Of a DNA stretch of 64,000 bases, positions 34,596 through 46,245 are shown in pieces. A program made the position numbers and the translations under genes. Origin of the DNA: Diphasiastrum complanatum. Taxonomy: Eukaryota; Streptophyta; Lycopodiopsida; Lycopodiales; Lycopodiaceae. The stretch lies in contig CM055093.1 of NCBI GenBank assembly GCA_029204225.1, positions 26,325,481-26,389,480 on the forward strand, read 5' to 3'. Below the pieces are notes generated by a model, which saw nothing but the letters and a program-made list of their open reading frames with translations, made no database searches and was not told the origin of the DNA. Positions within the stretch are counted from its first letter, which is position 1, and the number at the start of each line of letters is the position of its first letter.

Positions 34596-35516
34596 ACGAG
34601 AGTCCTGCGTGCTTGATCAGTGGATACAACTTGTGGCAATGAAGTGAGAAGAGATGAAAACGACTAGAAGGAATCCTTCCTTAGTGTATTTTGTAGGTCT
34701 TGGAGCTCAGAATCATCAGTGGGAAATGAAGACATAGTCTCGGAGGCATAAAAAAGGCCAGGGTAGCAATAGACAGATTGAAAATCTGTTGAGTGGGGAG
34801 ATTTTTTAGGTTTTGGAGCTCAAAATCATCAGTGGGGAATGAAGACACAGTCTCGGAGGCATCAGAAAGGCCAGGGTAGCATCAGACAGATTGAAAATCT
34901 GTTGAGTGGAAAGATTTTGTAGGTTTTGGAGCTCAGAATTATTAGTGGAGAAAGAAGACAGTCCCAGAGGCATCAAAAAGGCCAGGGCAACATCAGACAG
35001 ATTGAGAATCTATTGAGTGGGGAGATTTTCTTTTATGTAATACTTTCTAGCTCTTGTGAAAAGTGTCATTTGTGAGAGAGGTTTTTCAAGAAATCTCTCA
35101 TTTGTCTGTTAAAGAAACTGCAGATCACACTAGACAATGTCTAGTATTGCCATTCAAAGTTTATGAGGCTTCATACTTTTCACATTACTGATTTTTTGTC
35201 TTTTTGAACGATCACACACTTTGAAATCTTATATTCGATCTCTTTGAAAGTTCTTATATTCCCTCTACTTTTCATCTTGATCCATACCAATATTAGATCG
35301 ATGCGCTAGAGGTAAAGAAAATCCAAGCATTCGCACACCCACATGCTGTACCGATATCGCATATCCGTACCCGTATCGGATCGACTCGCCAAAGGTAAAG
35401 AAAATACCGAGCAGTCATACATTCGCGCGTTCGTCGTACCGATATCAAGTGTACACCCAAAAATACACAGTTATGTGGTGTGATAAACTTCGTGATCCAG
35501 ACTCATCTATCCAATA
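34596..35516 (+). repeat. copia leader with three 112-bp repeats
   Basis: Between PBS and gag lie three tandem units (about 34690, 34803 and 34915 to 35030) with GGAGCTCAGAATCATCAGTG, GAGGCATC, AAAGGCCAGGG and CAGACAGATTGA. A further 83-bp tandem pair (35296-35450) shares GAGGTAAAGAAAAT-like and TACCGATATC words. The region has no long frame and would be 5' leader RNA. Confidence 0.8.
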
Positions 35517-36167
35517 ATGACAACTCTAAGCGAGAGTGTCGTTAATGAGTCAAGAAAATTGGAAGGAGCCGACAACTATGCAGTTTGGAAATTCAAACTG
35601 AAGAACATTTTGATGGAAAAAGAACTATGGGAGATCATGATAGGTGAAGAGACAAGGCCACTAATTGAAGAAGATCAGCGGGCATTTGATAGGAGAAAAC
35701 GGAAAGCACAAAATGTCATCAACTTATCAATTAGAGATACAATTATTCTCTACATTTCGGATTCAGAAGGACCGAAAGAAACATGGGATACATTGAAGCC
35801 ATTGTTTGAAACGACAAACACATCTCGAATACTATTTTTGAAGACGAAGTTGCATACATTGTGGATAGATGATGGTGCAACTATTGCCGATCATATACTA
35901 AAGATCAAAGAGAATCGTGGCCAATTAGCAGCAGTTGGAGAGCGACGAGTACAGGATTGTGAGATCGTGCAATTGACATTGAATAGTCTGAGTGAGTCAC
36001 ATCAGATGTTTGCGATGAGTATAGGAACAAGAGAAAATCTTCTAACCTATGAAGAACTAGGTGGATTGCTTTTGCAGGAAGAGCAACGTCAAGAGAACTT
36101 GAATAATCGTAACAGGGGCTATGATCAAGCTCTTGCAGTTAGAGGACGAGGCAGAATATTTGGCTGA
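35517..36167 (+). CDS. gag: copia Gag N-terminal part (UBN2 type)
   Basis: 216 codons from ATG 35517. It has the copia gag domain: LEGADNYAVWKFKLKNILME near residue 15, then ALMVNLSI-like INLSIRDTIILYI, ETWDTLKPLFETTNTSRILF, and a C-terminal LLLQEEQRQENLNNRN. It would assemble the particle. A stop in GRGRIFG cuts it before the zinc knuckle, which survives in another frame (CRYCNKPGHWEREC, near 36325). Confidence 0.9.
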   Translation: MTTLSESVVNESRKLEGADNYAVWKFKLKNILMEKELWEIMIGEETRPLIEEDQRAFDRRKRKAQNVINLSIRDTIILYISDSEGPKETWDTLKPLFETTNTSRILFLKTKLHTLWIDDGATIADHILKIKENRGQLAAVGERRVQDCEIVQLTLNSLSESHQMFAMSIGTRENLLTYEELGGLLLQEEQRQENLNNRNRGYDQALAVRGRGRIFG

Positions 36168-38680
36168 GAAAGGTATCAATCGAGAGGAGGAAACTCAAGC
36201 TAGGGATCGTTTCAACAATTTCATGAGCAAGTCAATGATAGTGCGAATCGAGGCAATTGGAATCAAGACCCAGGTCAAGGACGTGGCTATTCCAGACAAA
36301 ATAAACCTGGAAATTGTAGATATTGCAACAAACCTGGCCATTGGGAGCGTGAATGCTTCAAGAAATAGAAGGAGATAGAACAAAGAAAAGACAAATGGCA
36401 AGCGAGAAATTATGTTGATCAACATCAATTTAATGATGATTATTATGAAGACAACTATGTTGATCAACATCAATACGATGATGATCAATATAAAGATGAT
36501 ATAGGTGAAAGTTCAAACTTGTTCATTACAGCATTAATGACAAGTGATGAAGCCAAGGATACTTGGTACATTGATAGTGGTGCGTCCAAGCACATGACTT
36601 CAAGGAAAGAGTGATTTTCAGAACTCAAGGAAACTCACAATGGTGATGAAGTTGGACAAGTTGATGGCCAATTGCTATCGGTTAAAGGATTTGGAGTGGT
36701 ACTAGTGAAGCTAGCCAACTAAATGATAAAGAGAATATGCAATGTGCCATATGTTCCTAGTTTAGCCAACAATTTACTATCAGTTGGGACGATGGCTGAC
36801 CAACAACTCAAGGTTGAGTTTGATAGTGATAAATGTCTCGTCAAGGACATCAAGAATCACTACAAAGTGATTGCTATAGGAGCTAGAGTCAATAGGAATC
36901 GACTCTACAAATTAAATGTGAGATCTTTTACTCAAGCTATGGTAAGCATTGTTGATAGTCGAAGGGACCTTTGGCATCAAAGGTTTGGTCATATTAGTCT
37001 TCAAAGCTTGCAAATCCTTAAAAGAGATAATCTAGTTGTTGGATTGCCTAATATCTCTTTTGAAGGAAAAATTTGTGAGAGTTTCATTTTGGAAAAAAAA
37101 AACATAGAGAGAGATTTCCCAAAGGTGGAGCAAGAAGAGCCAATGGCATTCTTGATCTTATTCATAGTGATCTGTGTGGACCAATACAAACTAGGTCCAT
37201 TAGTGGTTGTTACTATTTTCTCACATTCATTGATGATTATAGTACATATCTGGATTATAGTAGACATATCTGGATCTACTTCATAAGCAAGAAATCTGAT
37301 GCTTTTGCCAAGTTTAGAGAGTTCAAGGCTCTAGCTGAAAAACAAACAGGTTGTTATATTAAAACTCTCAAATTAGAGGGTGGTAGTGAGTATTTCTCAA
37401 CAGAGTTTATAGATTTTTGCAAGGATCAGGGGATCAAGAGACAAACTACTGCACCCTATTCACCACAACAGAATGGAGCTACAGAACGAAAGAACAGATC
37501 CATTGTAGAGATGGCTAGGGCAATGCCTAAGAGCAAGGATTTGCCAAATACTTTTAGGGCAGAAGCATGCAACACAACTACTCATATCTTGAATCGGTGT
37601 CCTACGAAGTCCATGGAGGGTAAGACACCTTACGAAGCTTAAACCGGAAAGAAGCCTAATGTTTCTCATTTACAAGTATTTGGTTCTGATGCTTACGCTC
37701 ATGTGCCTAATGAAAAACGAAAGAAACTGGATGAAAAAGTTGTTAAGTGTATCTTCCTTGGATATGATGAAAAAGCCAAGGCATACAAGATGTATGACAT
37801 AGATGCACAAAAGATCGTGATTTCCAGAGATGCTACTTTTGATGAGATGGGTCAAAATGACCAAATGAAATTGACAATTGATTCCTTTGATGATAAAGCC
37901 AAAGTATAAGTGAAGAAAGAAGTTGATGTCAATATGGAAGAGCCAATTGAAAAAGACGAAGTTAATAATGAGACTCCTAGGAGAGTGCCTAAGTGGTACT
38001 TGTCAGTAATAGGTGATGCTAATAAGTGAGATACTCCCAAATCAAGTGAGCAGAGAGAGCTTAGGAGATCAAGCAGAAATTGAAAACCTCCAGCTTGACT
38101 AGAGATGAATCTAGCCCTGATGGGATCCATGTTAACGACTCAAGAACCTAAAACTATTAATGAAGCAAAAGAACACAAGGAGTGATGTGCAGCTATGGAA
38201 ATAGAAATGGAGGCTATATCAAAGAACAAAACGTGGGACTTGGTTGAGCTACCTGATGGTAAGACGTCTATCACATGTAAGTGGATCTACAAGACGAAGT
38301 ATGGAGCAGTTGGGCAACTCAACAATACAAGGCGCGGCTAGTTGCAAGAGGTTTTGAGCAGCAAGAAGGTATAGACTTTGAGGAGACCTTTGCACCTGTA
38401 TCCAAAATGGTAACTATTTGTTCTATCATTGCAATTTCTGCTTTCTATGGGTGAAAAATCCAGCAAATGGACGTCAAATCTATTTTTCTTAATGGAGTGT
38501 TGGATGAAGAGGTATATTTAGACTTTCAGTCAATTTGATCAATACTTGCTATTGATCTGGAAGTTCACCAGATGGATGTTCAAACAAAATTTTAAAAAAA
38601 ATGGATATATACAAGAAGACATCTATATCTATCAACTCGAAGGTTACGTCCTTCAAGGCCGATCTGTAAGCTTGCTATTA
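36168..38680 (+). pseudogene. pol: copia zinc knuckle, protease, integrase and RT start
   Basis: Blocks in order across several frames. The knuckle CRYCNKPGHWEREC is near 36325 and the protease TWYIDSGASKHMT near 36565. GAG-pre-integrase DLWHQRFGHISLQSLQ lies within 36723-37140. In the integrase, FLTFIDDY is followed by a KLEGGSEYFS block where RSDNGGEY is expected and QQNGATERKNRSIVE near 37470. FGSDAYAHVPNEKRKKLDEK is near 37690, and RT begins with NKTWDLVELPDG and KWIYKTKYG. The RT is lost after DVKSIFLNGVLDEEVYL near 38510. The element is 3'-truncated at about 38.68 kb and loses the second integrase aspartate. Confidence 0.88.
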
Positions 38681-38696
38681 GAAAATAAATTCTTTC

Positions 38697-39779
38697 TTAG
38701 CTTAGGTACATAAAGTATGTCCTTAAGTAATGTTGAGTTACCATTTGAAAGATGAAGACGTATGGAACCTTGGCCTTCAATTTGATGTGTATTGAGTCAC
38801 CAAAATAAATATACTTTGAATCTGCTAGCATGAGTTCTTCGAATAGGAACTTACATGGAGTCATGTGATGAGAAGCACTAGAATCGAGATACCATAGGAG
38901 AGCATCTCTACTTTCTTGATCTTGTACCGTTAGCAGAGTCTGGTCTTCATAAAAAGTTTTGGCAGAATCAGATTCTCCATCATGTTGCATCTTCTGCTTT
39001 GTTTCATTGTGCTTGAGAACTTGACAGTCCTTGATGTCATGATTGGTTCTCTTGCAATATTTGTAAAAGATTTTGATTTTCAGTTTTTGATGTTGTCGAT
39101 TGTGTTGTTGTGATATTGCTGATTTGAATCAGTATGTTCAGCTTTTGTCTTCTTGTCCTTTGAAGTTCTCTTCTTCTAGGACTATTGAATATTTGAATAG
39201 AGGACGACTGTCTTTGTATTTGACGCAGATATGCTTTTCCTTCTTATTTCTTCCTGCAATAAACTTGCTGTCAATTTTTGTAGAGATAGGTCAAGAGCAT
39301 TGCTCAAAAGCAATACTAATAAGTTATTGTAAAAGAGAAGAAGACTAGACAGAAGAGACATGTTAGCATCTTCGATATTGTCGAACCTATTACAACTAGC
39401 TAATTAAGAAGATGTTTAAATTCATTCATATGATCAATGAATGAGATTCCTTCACTCATCTTGAGCGATAGAAACTTCTTTCTCAAAAGAGACGAGTATA
39501 GACTAGAAAGAATGTCCCATGCTTCTTTAGAACTGAATAGTTTGTTACATGAGCTATTTGTGAACCTTTAAGATTCAGAGTTACAATGGCAAGTGCTATG
39601 CCATCCCTAGCTTCCAAGGCGGTCAACATTTCAGGTTCAGCTGGTTTGGCTATTGAACCATTGACATATTTCTAGAGTTCTTTCTCAATGAGTATCATCT
39701 TCATTTTGAATTTTCACATGTGAAAGTCATCACCATTGAACTTATTGATCAAGCAAATCTCTGAAGATGTACCTTCCAT
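38697..39779 (-). pseudogene. gag: gag and protease of the old minus-strand copia
   Basis: From ATG 39779 (NKFNGDDFHM, KFKMKMILIEKEL) copia gag is readable in broken frames down to about 39.0 kb. The frame 38990-38697 holds the protease, WYLDSSASHHMT, in which the usual DSGAS is DSSAS (glycine lost). It belongs with the RT piece at 32.4-33.5 kb. Confidence 0.75.
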
Positions 39780-39850
39780 AATGAATGATCTAAGAAACTA
39801 TAAAATACTTGTGAACTATAACAGCTTGGATCTATGGCTCTGATAGCACT

Positions 39851-40425
39851 TGCTGGGTTTTTGAAAAAGTATTGTTTTTAAGTAATTATTTATCAGCTCC
39901 GATACCACTCTTGATGAATCTGATATCCACACAAGAGAGAACTCAACGTTATATTATGACAGGATCTTTCACCAACTATTGATTCAGACTATTACTTAGA
40001 TTGACCAGAGGAATTCCTTCGTGTCATATATTCTGAGAGTCATAGAATGAGTACCAGTACTAGAGAAATGAATTATCAGAAAGCATTTGACACTATTTGA
40101 AACAACTGTAAGAGTAACGGTCATGAAGTGATACAGTTACTGCATACTGAACGGTGATGTAGTTTGTGTTGTGTAGAGGTTCATTTTGACTAGTGATAGT
40201 AGACAGTTATCGAAGGTGTTGAATGAGTTGAGTTGACTTGTTCACCTTTGAGTCGATGTCAAAATGTCGATGAAGTCGACATCGATGTAGTCGAGTCGAT
40301 CATGTTCTGCTTCAAAGTCCATGTAGATACAGACTGTTTGACTTGTGCTAGTAAGGTTGCATACTGCTATGGAGAGAGAATATTTAATGAATTCAGGTGA
40401 GTAGGAGTGAAGATTAACTCCAACA
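39851..40425 (-). repeat. 5' LTR of the old minus-strand copia, with PBS
   Basis: On the minus strand it starts TGTTGGAGTTAATC (40425) and ends CCCAGCA (39851). After a two-base gap comes TGCTATCAGAGCC (39848-39836), a one-mismatch initiator-Met-type PBS. It is about 575 bp. The 40113-40300 part recurs at 28285-28467, in the other LTR. Confidence 0.7.
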
Positions 40426-40989
40426 ACACTTGGACTAACTGATATCCAGCCTACTCAAAGGAAAATCATACTGGCTTATTTGGCAAGGTGAAAACTTGTC
40501 GGCGAACTCAAAAGAGTAAAAATTTATGTACAAAATGAATTGTTCATAATGATTTTCTTAGTAATTAAGACTATTGGAGATCTGACTTATTTTGTGCTAA
40601 TTGGGAGGCCTACGGTTATACAAAGACAATGTTATTGTTCATTGGAAAATGGAGTTACACTTTCCAACAGACAAGACAAATACACAGCATGTTATATCTT
40701 GGAAGACTGAGAAGTATGAAGGTGACACACCGACTTTTGAAACAAGTTTCACTTCGGACGAAGATTTTTTCTTTGTAGAATCGACAGAAGAATGTGAATT
40801 ATTTTGAATGTTATGAAGTCGACGAGGCAAAACCATCTTTCGTTGCAGGAAATAAAGTTTCAAATAGAGAAGTTCTTGGCTACTCATTTACAAACATGAT
40901 GAAATGAATGATAAAACCTGACGTAGTTATTGACATAACTATTGCACCTGATAAAATACTGAAAATTTCTCGACATATGTCAAAGCGAG
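40426..40989. other. linker DNA upstream of gypsy RT
   Basis: Probably decayed gypsy protease and linker sequence. A 67-codon plus-strand frame at 40601-40807 has no recognisable domain. Confidence 0.35.
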
Positions 40990-41945
40990 ATATGTTACGA
41001 GAATGCCAAGACATGTTTGCCTGGACGATGCACGAACCTAAAGGAATTCCAAGTTTGGTGAACATCGAATCAACTTAAAGTCTAAAGCAGTACCGATTTG
41101 ACACAAAACAATATCGACTAAATGTGAAGTATTCTCTAATGGTTAAAGATAAGCTAGAGATATTTCTGGAAGCTGGAATTATTTATTTTGTCCTAAGTAG
41201 CGAGTGGGCATCTCCTATTGTTGTGGTACCAAAGAAAAAGACTGGTAAAACTCGAGTATGCCAAGACTATCAAAAATTAAATGTTGCAACCAAGAAGGAT
41301 CATCACCCGTTGTTGTTACAGTTACAATCCTCGACCAAGTTGCAGGACATGAATTATATGACTTTTTGGATGGTTTCTCTGGTTATAACCAGGCTTCTAT
41401 CAAACAAGAGGACCAGTCGAAGACAAAATTCACAACCGACTTGGGCACATATGCATACAAACAGATGCATTTTGGCTTATGCAATGCACCTGCAATTTTT
41501 CAACGTATGATGACAACTATTTTCCAAGATTACTTACGAGTATTTCTAGAAGTTTTCAGAATGATTTCTATGTATACAGCAAGACAACCGATCATGTGTC
41601 AAAACTTCAACTAATTCTACAGAGATGCAGAGATACTTCCTTATGCTTACATCTAGAAAAATATTATTTTTGCATGAAGGAAGGAATTCTGTTGGTTCAT
41701 CGAATATATGAAAGAAGGATCAAAGTCGACATCTACAAAGTCGAGATAATAAAGAATTTGAAAGAACTAACAAATTTGAGAGAACTTCGAAGTTTTCTCG
41801 GTCATGTAGGGTACTATCGAAGGTTCATAAAAGATTATGCATTTCTTGTTTCACCTTTGACTCAATTGTTAAAAAGGAATGTAGAGTATTTGTGGACACC
41901 TAAAAGACAAGATGCTTTTGACCAATTAAAGCAAAAAATTAATTG
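40990..41945 (+). pseudogene. pol: Ty3/gypsy reverse transcriptase
   Basis: Blocks over three overlapping frames. A linker with DMFAWTMHEPKGIPS precedes EWASPIVVVPKKKTGKTRVC near 41210. FLDGFSGYNQ and FGLCNAPAIFQRMM follow near 41370-41500. The catalytic box near 41560 reads FQNDFYVYS instead of the usual xxDDFxVYS. The connection region ends with LRSFLGHVGYYRRFIKDYA. It is frameshifted at about 41.3 and 41.55 kb and lacks RNase H and integrase. Confidence 0.88.
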
Positions 41946-42069
41946 AAGCAAGAAAGAGATTTGAGAGGTTCCATATCTTTGTGATTTCTTGTTGAGTTAA
42001 TTTGTTGACATTCAAGAGAGTTATTTGTGCATTGGAACAGGTTGAAAGAGAATATCAAGTCATTGCAAC

Positions 42070-42495
42070 ATGGCTACAAATGGAGGCTTCATGTTGGAAA
42101 GCAATGATAGGCTTACCTCAAGCAACTATTCTACTTGGAACATGAGAATGGATTCTCTCCTTGAGATGAATGAGTTGATATATATTGTTGTAGGTGTGGA
42201 GGAAAGACCTTTGGCACCTCAAGAACAATCGAGGTATGATAGAAGGGCAAAAGAAAGCTCTTCATGTGATCAAGATGAATGCAAAAACAAAACTTCTCAA
42301 GGAAGTTGGTAACTTCATCAAGTGAGGCCTGGGACGATTTGAAGAAGCTTTATGAGTCCAAGTCTACATCAAGGTACTAACCCTTAGAAGGCAAATCTTT
42401 CATTGTTTGCAAAAGAAGGATAAAAGTGCTCATGCCTTTTTTTTGAGGGTTAAAGCATTCAATGATGAGTTAACATGTATTGTTGAAAGCATTAG
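42070..42495 (+). pseudogene. gag: copia Gag fragment
   Basis: Starts MATNGGFMLESNDRLTSSNY, then STWNMRMDSLLE and a VGVEERPLAPQEQ block. A frameshift follows, then VLTLRRQIFHCLQKKDKSAH and VKAFNDELTCIVESI. The second half is clearly related to the gag at 62.3-62.6 kb. It has no zinc knuckle, pol or LTR nearby. Confidence 0.8.
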
Positions 42496-43543
42496 AGGAG
42501 CTTCAAATATCAAAAAGACCCCATAAGGAATGCCATATAGGATAATGAAAAAAATCAAAATAAAAAAAACAGTATTGTTTATTTGCTTGCCCCCACCACT
42601 CCTGAGGCCTTCCCCAACTCCCAATGCTCTAACCATAGTGTCTACAGTCACAGTTAAGAACTCTAAACTGTTCACAATCTAACTTGTCTAAATTCGAATA
42701 TACATTCCCTCCATTGGTTAAGATGAGGGCAATCTTCTCATTGGATCTAAAATATGAGCACCATCCCCAAATTTGAATCAGGTTAAAAAACAAAATGTAA
42801 GAATTGATGTTACAAAAGAGTTTAGCTTGTCTAAATTTGAATATGCATTCTCTCAACTGATTGACATGAGTGCAATCTTCACATTGGAATGAAAATATGA
42901 GCATCATCTCCAAAGTTGAATCAGGTAGAAAAGCAAAATCAATGGATTGATAGTACATAGTATATAATATAATAAAAGATAAGTACTTTGATTTGTTTTG
43001 AAAAATATGTTCTGAGTACTTTGATGCATGTGATTACTTTCCTGTTTTTTTTTATGACGATATGAGTAGCAAGGGACTAGAGGGCACTGGGATTTTGGCG
43101 TTTGTTGATTTTTACTAGAAGATTGGGATTTTAATCCAACCTTTCAAGAACATAGTTTACAATTTAGAAACACGTTCTCCATGGCATTTCCATAACGACG
43201 CTCCATACAACGTTCTTTCCAATAACAACATTCCGTTCTATGATGACATTTCAGAAGACATTACAAACAACAGTTTAGTACAATACCAACAATATCTTGA
43301 ATTCATCCATGCATAACATTTGTGTGGCAATCATAAATCATAAGATCGTATACAACAAGTAAAAGAAGACATAACAATGTAGAGCTATGAGGTCCACCCA
43401 CAAAGAACAAAATAGATGAATCTTGCATATTAGAGATACACTACAAGTCTCAAAATTTCATCCAAGGGCATGCCATTTACAATACTTGCACTAACATGAC
43501 ACTCTAAAACTCTTTGTGTGACTGTGACATTTATATGCAAGTG
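42496..43543. other. no gene recognised; contains a tandem duplication
   Basis: Apart from the 143-bp-offset duplication at 42680-42940, nothing identifiable; AT-rich with poly-T runs. Confidence 0.4.
42680..42940. repeat. diverged tandem duplication, 143-bp offset
   Basis: TAACTTGTCTAAATTCGAAT at 42680 and TAGCTTGTCTAAATTTGAAT at 42823 each start a block of about 115 bases. Both blocks also share GCAATCTTC, ATATGAGCA and TTGAATCAGGT. Confidence 0.85.
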
Positions 43544-43789
43544 TTAGATTCTACGACCTTCAACATTGGTTGATGGAAGAACATATTGAGCTTCTAGTCG
43601 AGTCCCATGACTCAGAGGAAGATAAAGTATTTGTGCGTGCATGCCACATAGGACTTTTTCCAAGAGATGCTTTTGAAAATTAGGACATTTGTAGATGGGT
43701 TTACTGTCTATGTGCACATCATAACATATACCATTTACCTCAAAAGACTTCATCTCAATCACAAATATTTCATGCTTATTATCCTCCAT
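43544..43789 (-). CDS. unrecognised 81-codon frame
   Basis: ATG 43789 opens MEDNKHEIFVIEMKSFEVNG and the frame runs to a TAG at 43544. The composition is protein-like with no repeats or TE motif, but I do not recognise it. It may be an exon, a fragment or chance. Confidence 0.2.
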   Translation of the reverse strand: MEDNKHEIFVIEMKSFEVNGICYDVHIDSKPIYKCPNFQKHLLEKVLCGMHAQILYLPLSHGTRLEAQYVLPSTNVEGRRI

Positions 43790-44099
43790 GATTTTTTCTA
43801 TCAATATACATATATTCAAGGATAGTCATGTTTTTATTCACTCCAGTGCAACAAGTGACACACTTGGCCTACACTTTGAATTGTGAGCATCATTTGTGGT
43901 AGGGCCAGTTGAAGGCTGAGTGTCCTTGTGTCCAGTTGGGATGCTCGGGCTTCTAATAGTCCACTTTTTTTGTTGGTCACTTTGTCTCAAGCTAAAAACT
44001 CCCATCAGGTGAGCATGTATGCTTTTGCTTGTGTTACATTTGTGCCAAAAGTGACAGACAAAAGGTTGGGTACCTTTGTGGGTATTGGAGAGATATTTT

Positions 44100-45450
44100 T
44101 ATTCGAATGCCATGTGTGAGTGCAATCAGTATTGTTGAACCAGTGTTTTTTGTCTTGCCATTAGGAGCTATTTCTTGGTGCTTTTGCTTGTTGCTTTTTT
44201 TTTTTTTGCTTGTTGATGTCTTTCTATTACTTATCGCTTTTTGCTTTTTAGCTTTCTTTTTTCAAGCATACTTCCTTGCTTCGTTTGTGCTTCAAGAAAT
44301 CTCATAAGGGGTTTTTTGAACAAAGAGGGCTCATGAGGTTTTTTTTTTATTGTTACTCATCAGGGTTTTTTGCTTCATACTCAGCCGCTAGTTTTGCCTG
44401 CAGCTGCACATTGAGCAAGGGGGAGCATTTTAGTTGGGACGCGACACGATCAGCTAACTTCCAAGAGTACCTAGCCATCAGCCATGCCATCATCAATTTT
44501 GAGCCTTCCACGCCATCCTTCCAACAACATTTTGAGCACCATTTGCTGCTTGCTTGGGAGTTTTTAATTTTTTTTAGGTGTTTTTTAGAGTAGGGGAGCA
44601 TGCCATCGGCTCGTTTTGAGCGCGCAATCAGCCATTTTGAGCCATGACATCCTACCAACCACATTTTCAACTTTTTTTCAACCATTTTGGGCTTGTTTCA
44701 GCCCACCATTTGCTTGTGAGGAGGTGCACCATCTCCTCGTTGAGAAGCGCACTAAGGAGGCCCATCTTCATGCTATCTTACACCCATCTACAGGCTCCAG
44801 CCATCAGCTCGTTGAGAAGTAATTTGCTCGTTGAGGAGGAGTAGCGGTCACCAGCAGAGTAGCGGCCAACCGTAGGGTAGCGGCTCATACTCCCTTCTGA
44901 TGCATGGTGTGCTGCCTTGCATGTTTTGATTTTCTTCTGCTGCATACACCATCATTTTCATGGACCTTCTTGCGTGCCCTTCATATCCTGGAACGATTTA
45001 GAAGAAGTGTCATCCTTAGCCTTGTGCAATTCAGAGGTCTTCATAGCCATTCTTCAGACATTTTTTTTTATACGTACTTCTGTTGTTTTCTAGCATTTTC
45101 AGACATCGTTCCGACATTTTTCAAATATTTTCAGTTGTTTTTAGCTGTTTTTTCAACTTTAGAGGATTTTCTATTGTTTTTCAGACATTCGAGATATTTT
45201 TCATCAATGTTTTAGCCATTTTCAGACCTTTTTCAAACATTTTTAGTGGTTTTCTAGCTGATTTTTGGAACTTTAGCAATGTTTTTCATCAGTATTTCAA
45301 CTGTTTAAAACGTTTTTAGAGGTTTGTTAGATATATTTCAGCTGTTTTTCAACTGGGTTAGTCATTTTTCAGGTTTTCGTTGTAGCTTTCTTCTTTGCTA
45401 ATGGAAGAGATGATTTTTCAGCAGTATTCACACATTTTTACCTCCCTGGT
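44100..45450. other. T-rich low-complexity stretch
   Basis: Dominated by TTTT runs and recurring TTTTCAGACATTTTT, CATTTTGAGC and GTTTTTCA words, especially 44.95-45.40 kb, which look like a decayed short-period array. Phe- and Leu-rich frames here are artefacts. It may be the leader of the gag fragment that follows. Confidence 0.5.
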
Positions 45451-45760
45451 CTAGGTGTGCGAGTAAGTACGTTCCCGTGTGCGAGTCATCTTTCACCCTG
45501 TCTATGCGAGTCATCTTTCACCGTACATGATCCCGTGTGCGAGTCATTTTTCACCTTGTCTGTGTGAGTCATCTTTCACTGTATGTAAGTACGTTTCCGT
45601 GCACGAGTCATCTTTCACCGTATGCAAGTAAGTACGTTCCCCTGTGCGAGTCATCTGTCACCGTGTGTGAGTAAGTACGTTCCTGTGTGTGAGTCATCTT
45701 CTGTGCGAGTCATGTGTGAGTAGTACGTTTCCATCCATGAGTCATTTTTTGTGCGAGTCT
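45451..45760. repeat. minisatellite of GCGAGTCATCTTTCACC units
   Basis: About ten imperfect units alternate GTGCGAGTCATCTTTCACC and GTAAGTACGTTCCCGTGT. Unit length varies from about 25 to 60 bp. It lies upstream of the gag-like frame at 46.25 kb. Confidence 0.85.
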
Positions 45761-46245
45761 CTAGCAATTTTCTTGCTCTGTGGTCCATTTGAATTGACTG
45801 TATGAATCATTCCCTGATTGGCAAAGACTCTTGTCAACTACAAGAGTCCTACATGAGGTTAAATAAAAAAAAAACACATAAAGAAAAGAAAAGAAAAAAA
45901 CATCCACCATTGGCAAACTAATAATGCCACATCTAGTTGGAATAAGCCATAGACATATCTAGTAGGGTACCGGCCTTAGACATGACCTAGATGGAAGCCA
46001 TAGACTAGGGAGAGACCATTAGGAGAGAATTGAAACCCCCAGACTCGTACGAGCGATTGAAAGATGTGATGGAATGATGCCATCCATGAAGAAGATGAAG
46101 GGTCTGACAAGGACTATGACTTTCACGATAAGAAGAGAAAGGGCTTAGTTAAGTAGGAGACTTCCCGTGTAGAAGGATTGTCCTCATCTAGTGAGGTGGT
46201 ATTCTGCAACACCTTGAGAGGTGGCAAAAAGCACAACAAGCTCAG

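Larger units (their letters stand above)
28285..40425 (-). mobile_element. old minus-strand copia, broken by insertions
   Basis: Pieces in minus-strand order are the 5' LTR (40425-39851), PBS, gag and protease (39779-38697), RT and RNase H (33520-32380), a polypurine tract at about 32349-32360 (CTTAAGGGGGAG) and a 3' LTR starting TGTTGGAG at 32348. That LTR is split by a plus-strand element and resumes at 28467-28285, where the sequence matches 40113-40300 of the 5' LTR. Integrase on this strand is missing; plus-strand copia DNA occupies its place. Confidence 0.7.

Noticed and set aside
39895-39907. TGGTATCGGAGCT as the PBS of the old copia
   Set aside because: TGCTATCAGAGCC at 39836-39848 matches better and lies two bases from an LTR end (CCCAGCA) that mirrors the TGTTGG start.
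44100-45319. Several Phe/Leu-rich frames resembling membrane proteins
   Set aside because: They arise from T-rich low-complexity DNA in overlapping frames.
45451-45760. Possible CRISPR-like array
   Set aside because: Units are imperfect, of varying length and without distinct spacers; it is a eukaryotic minisatellite.
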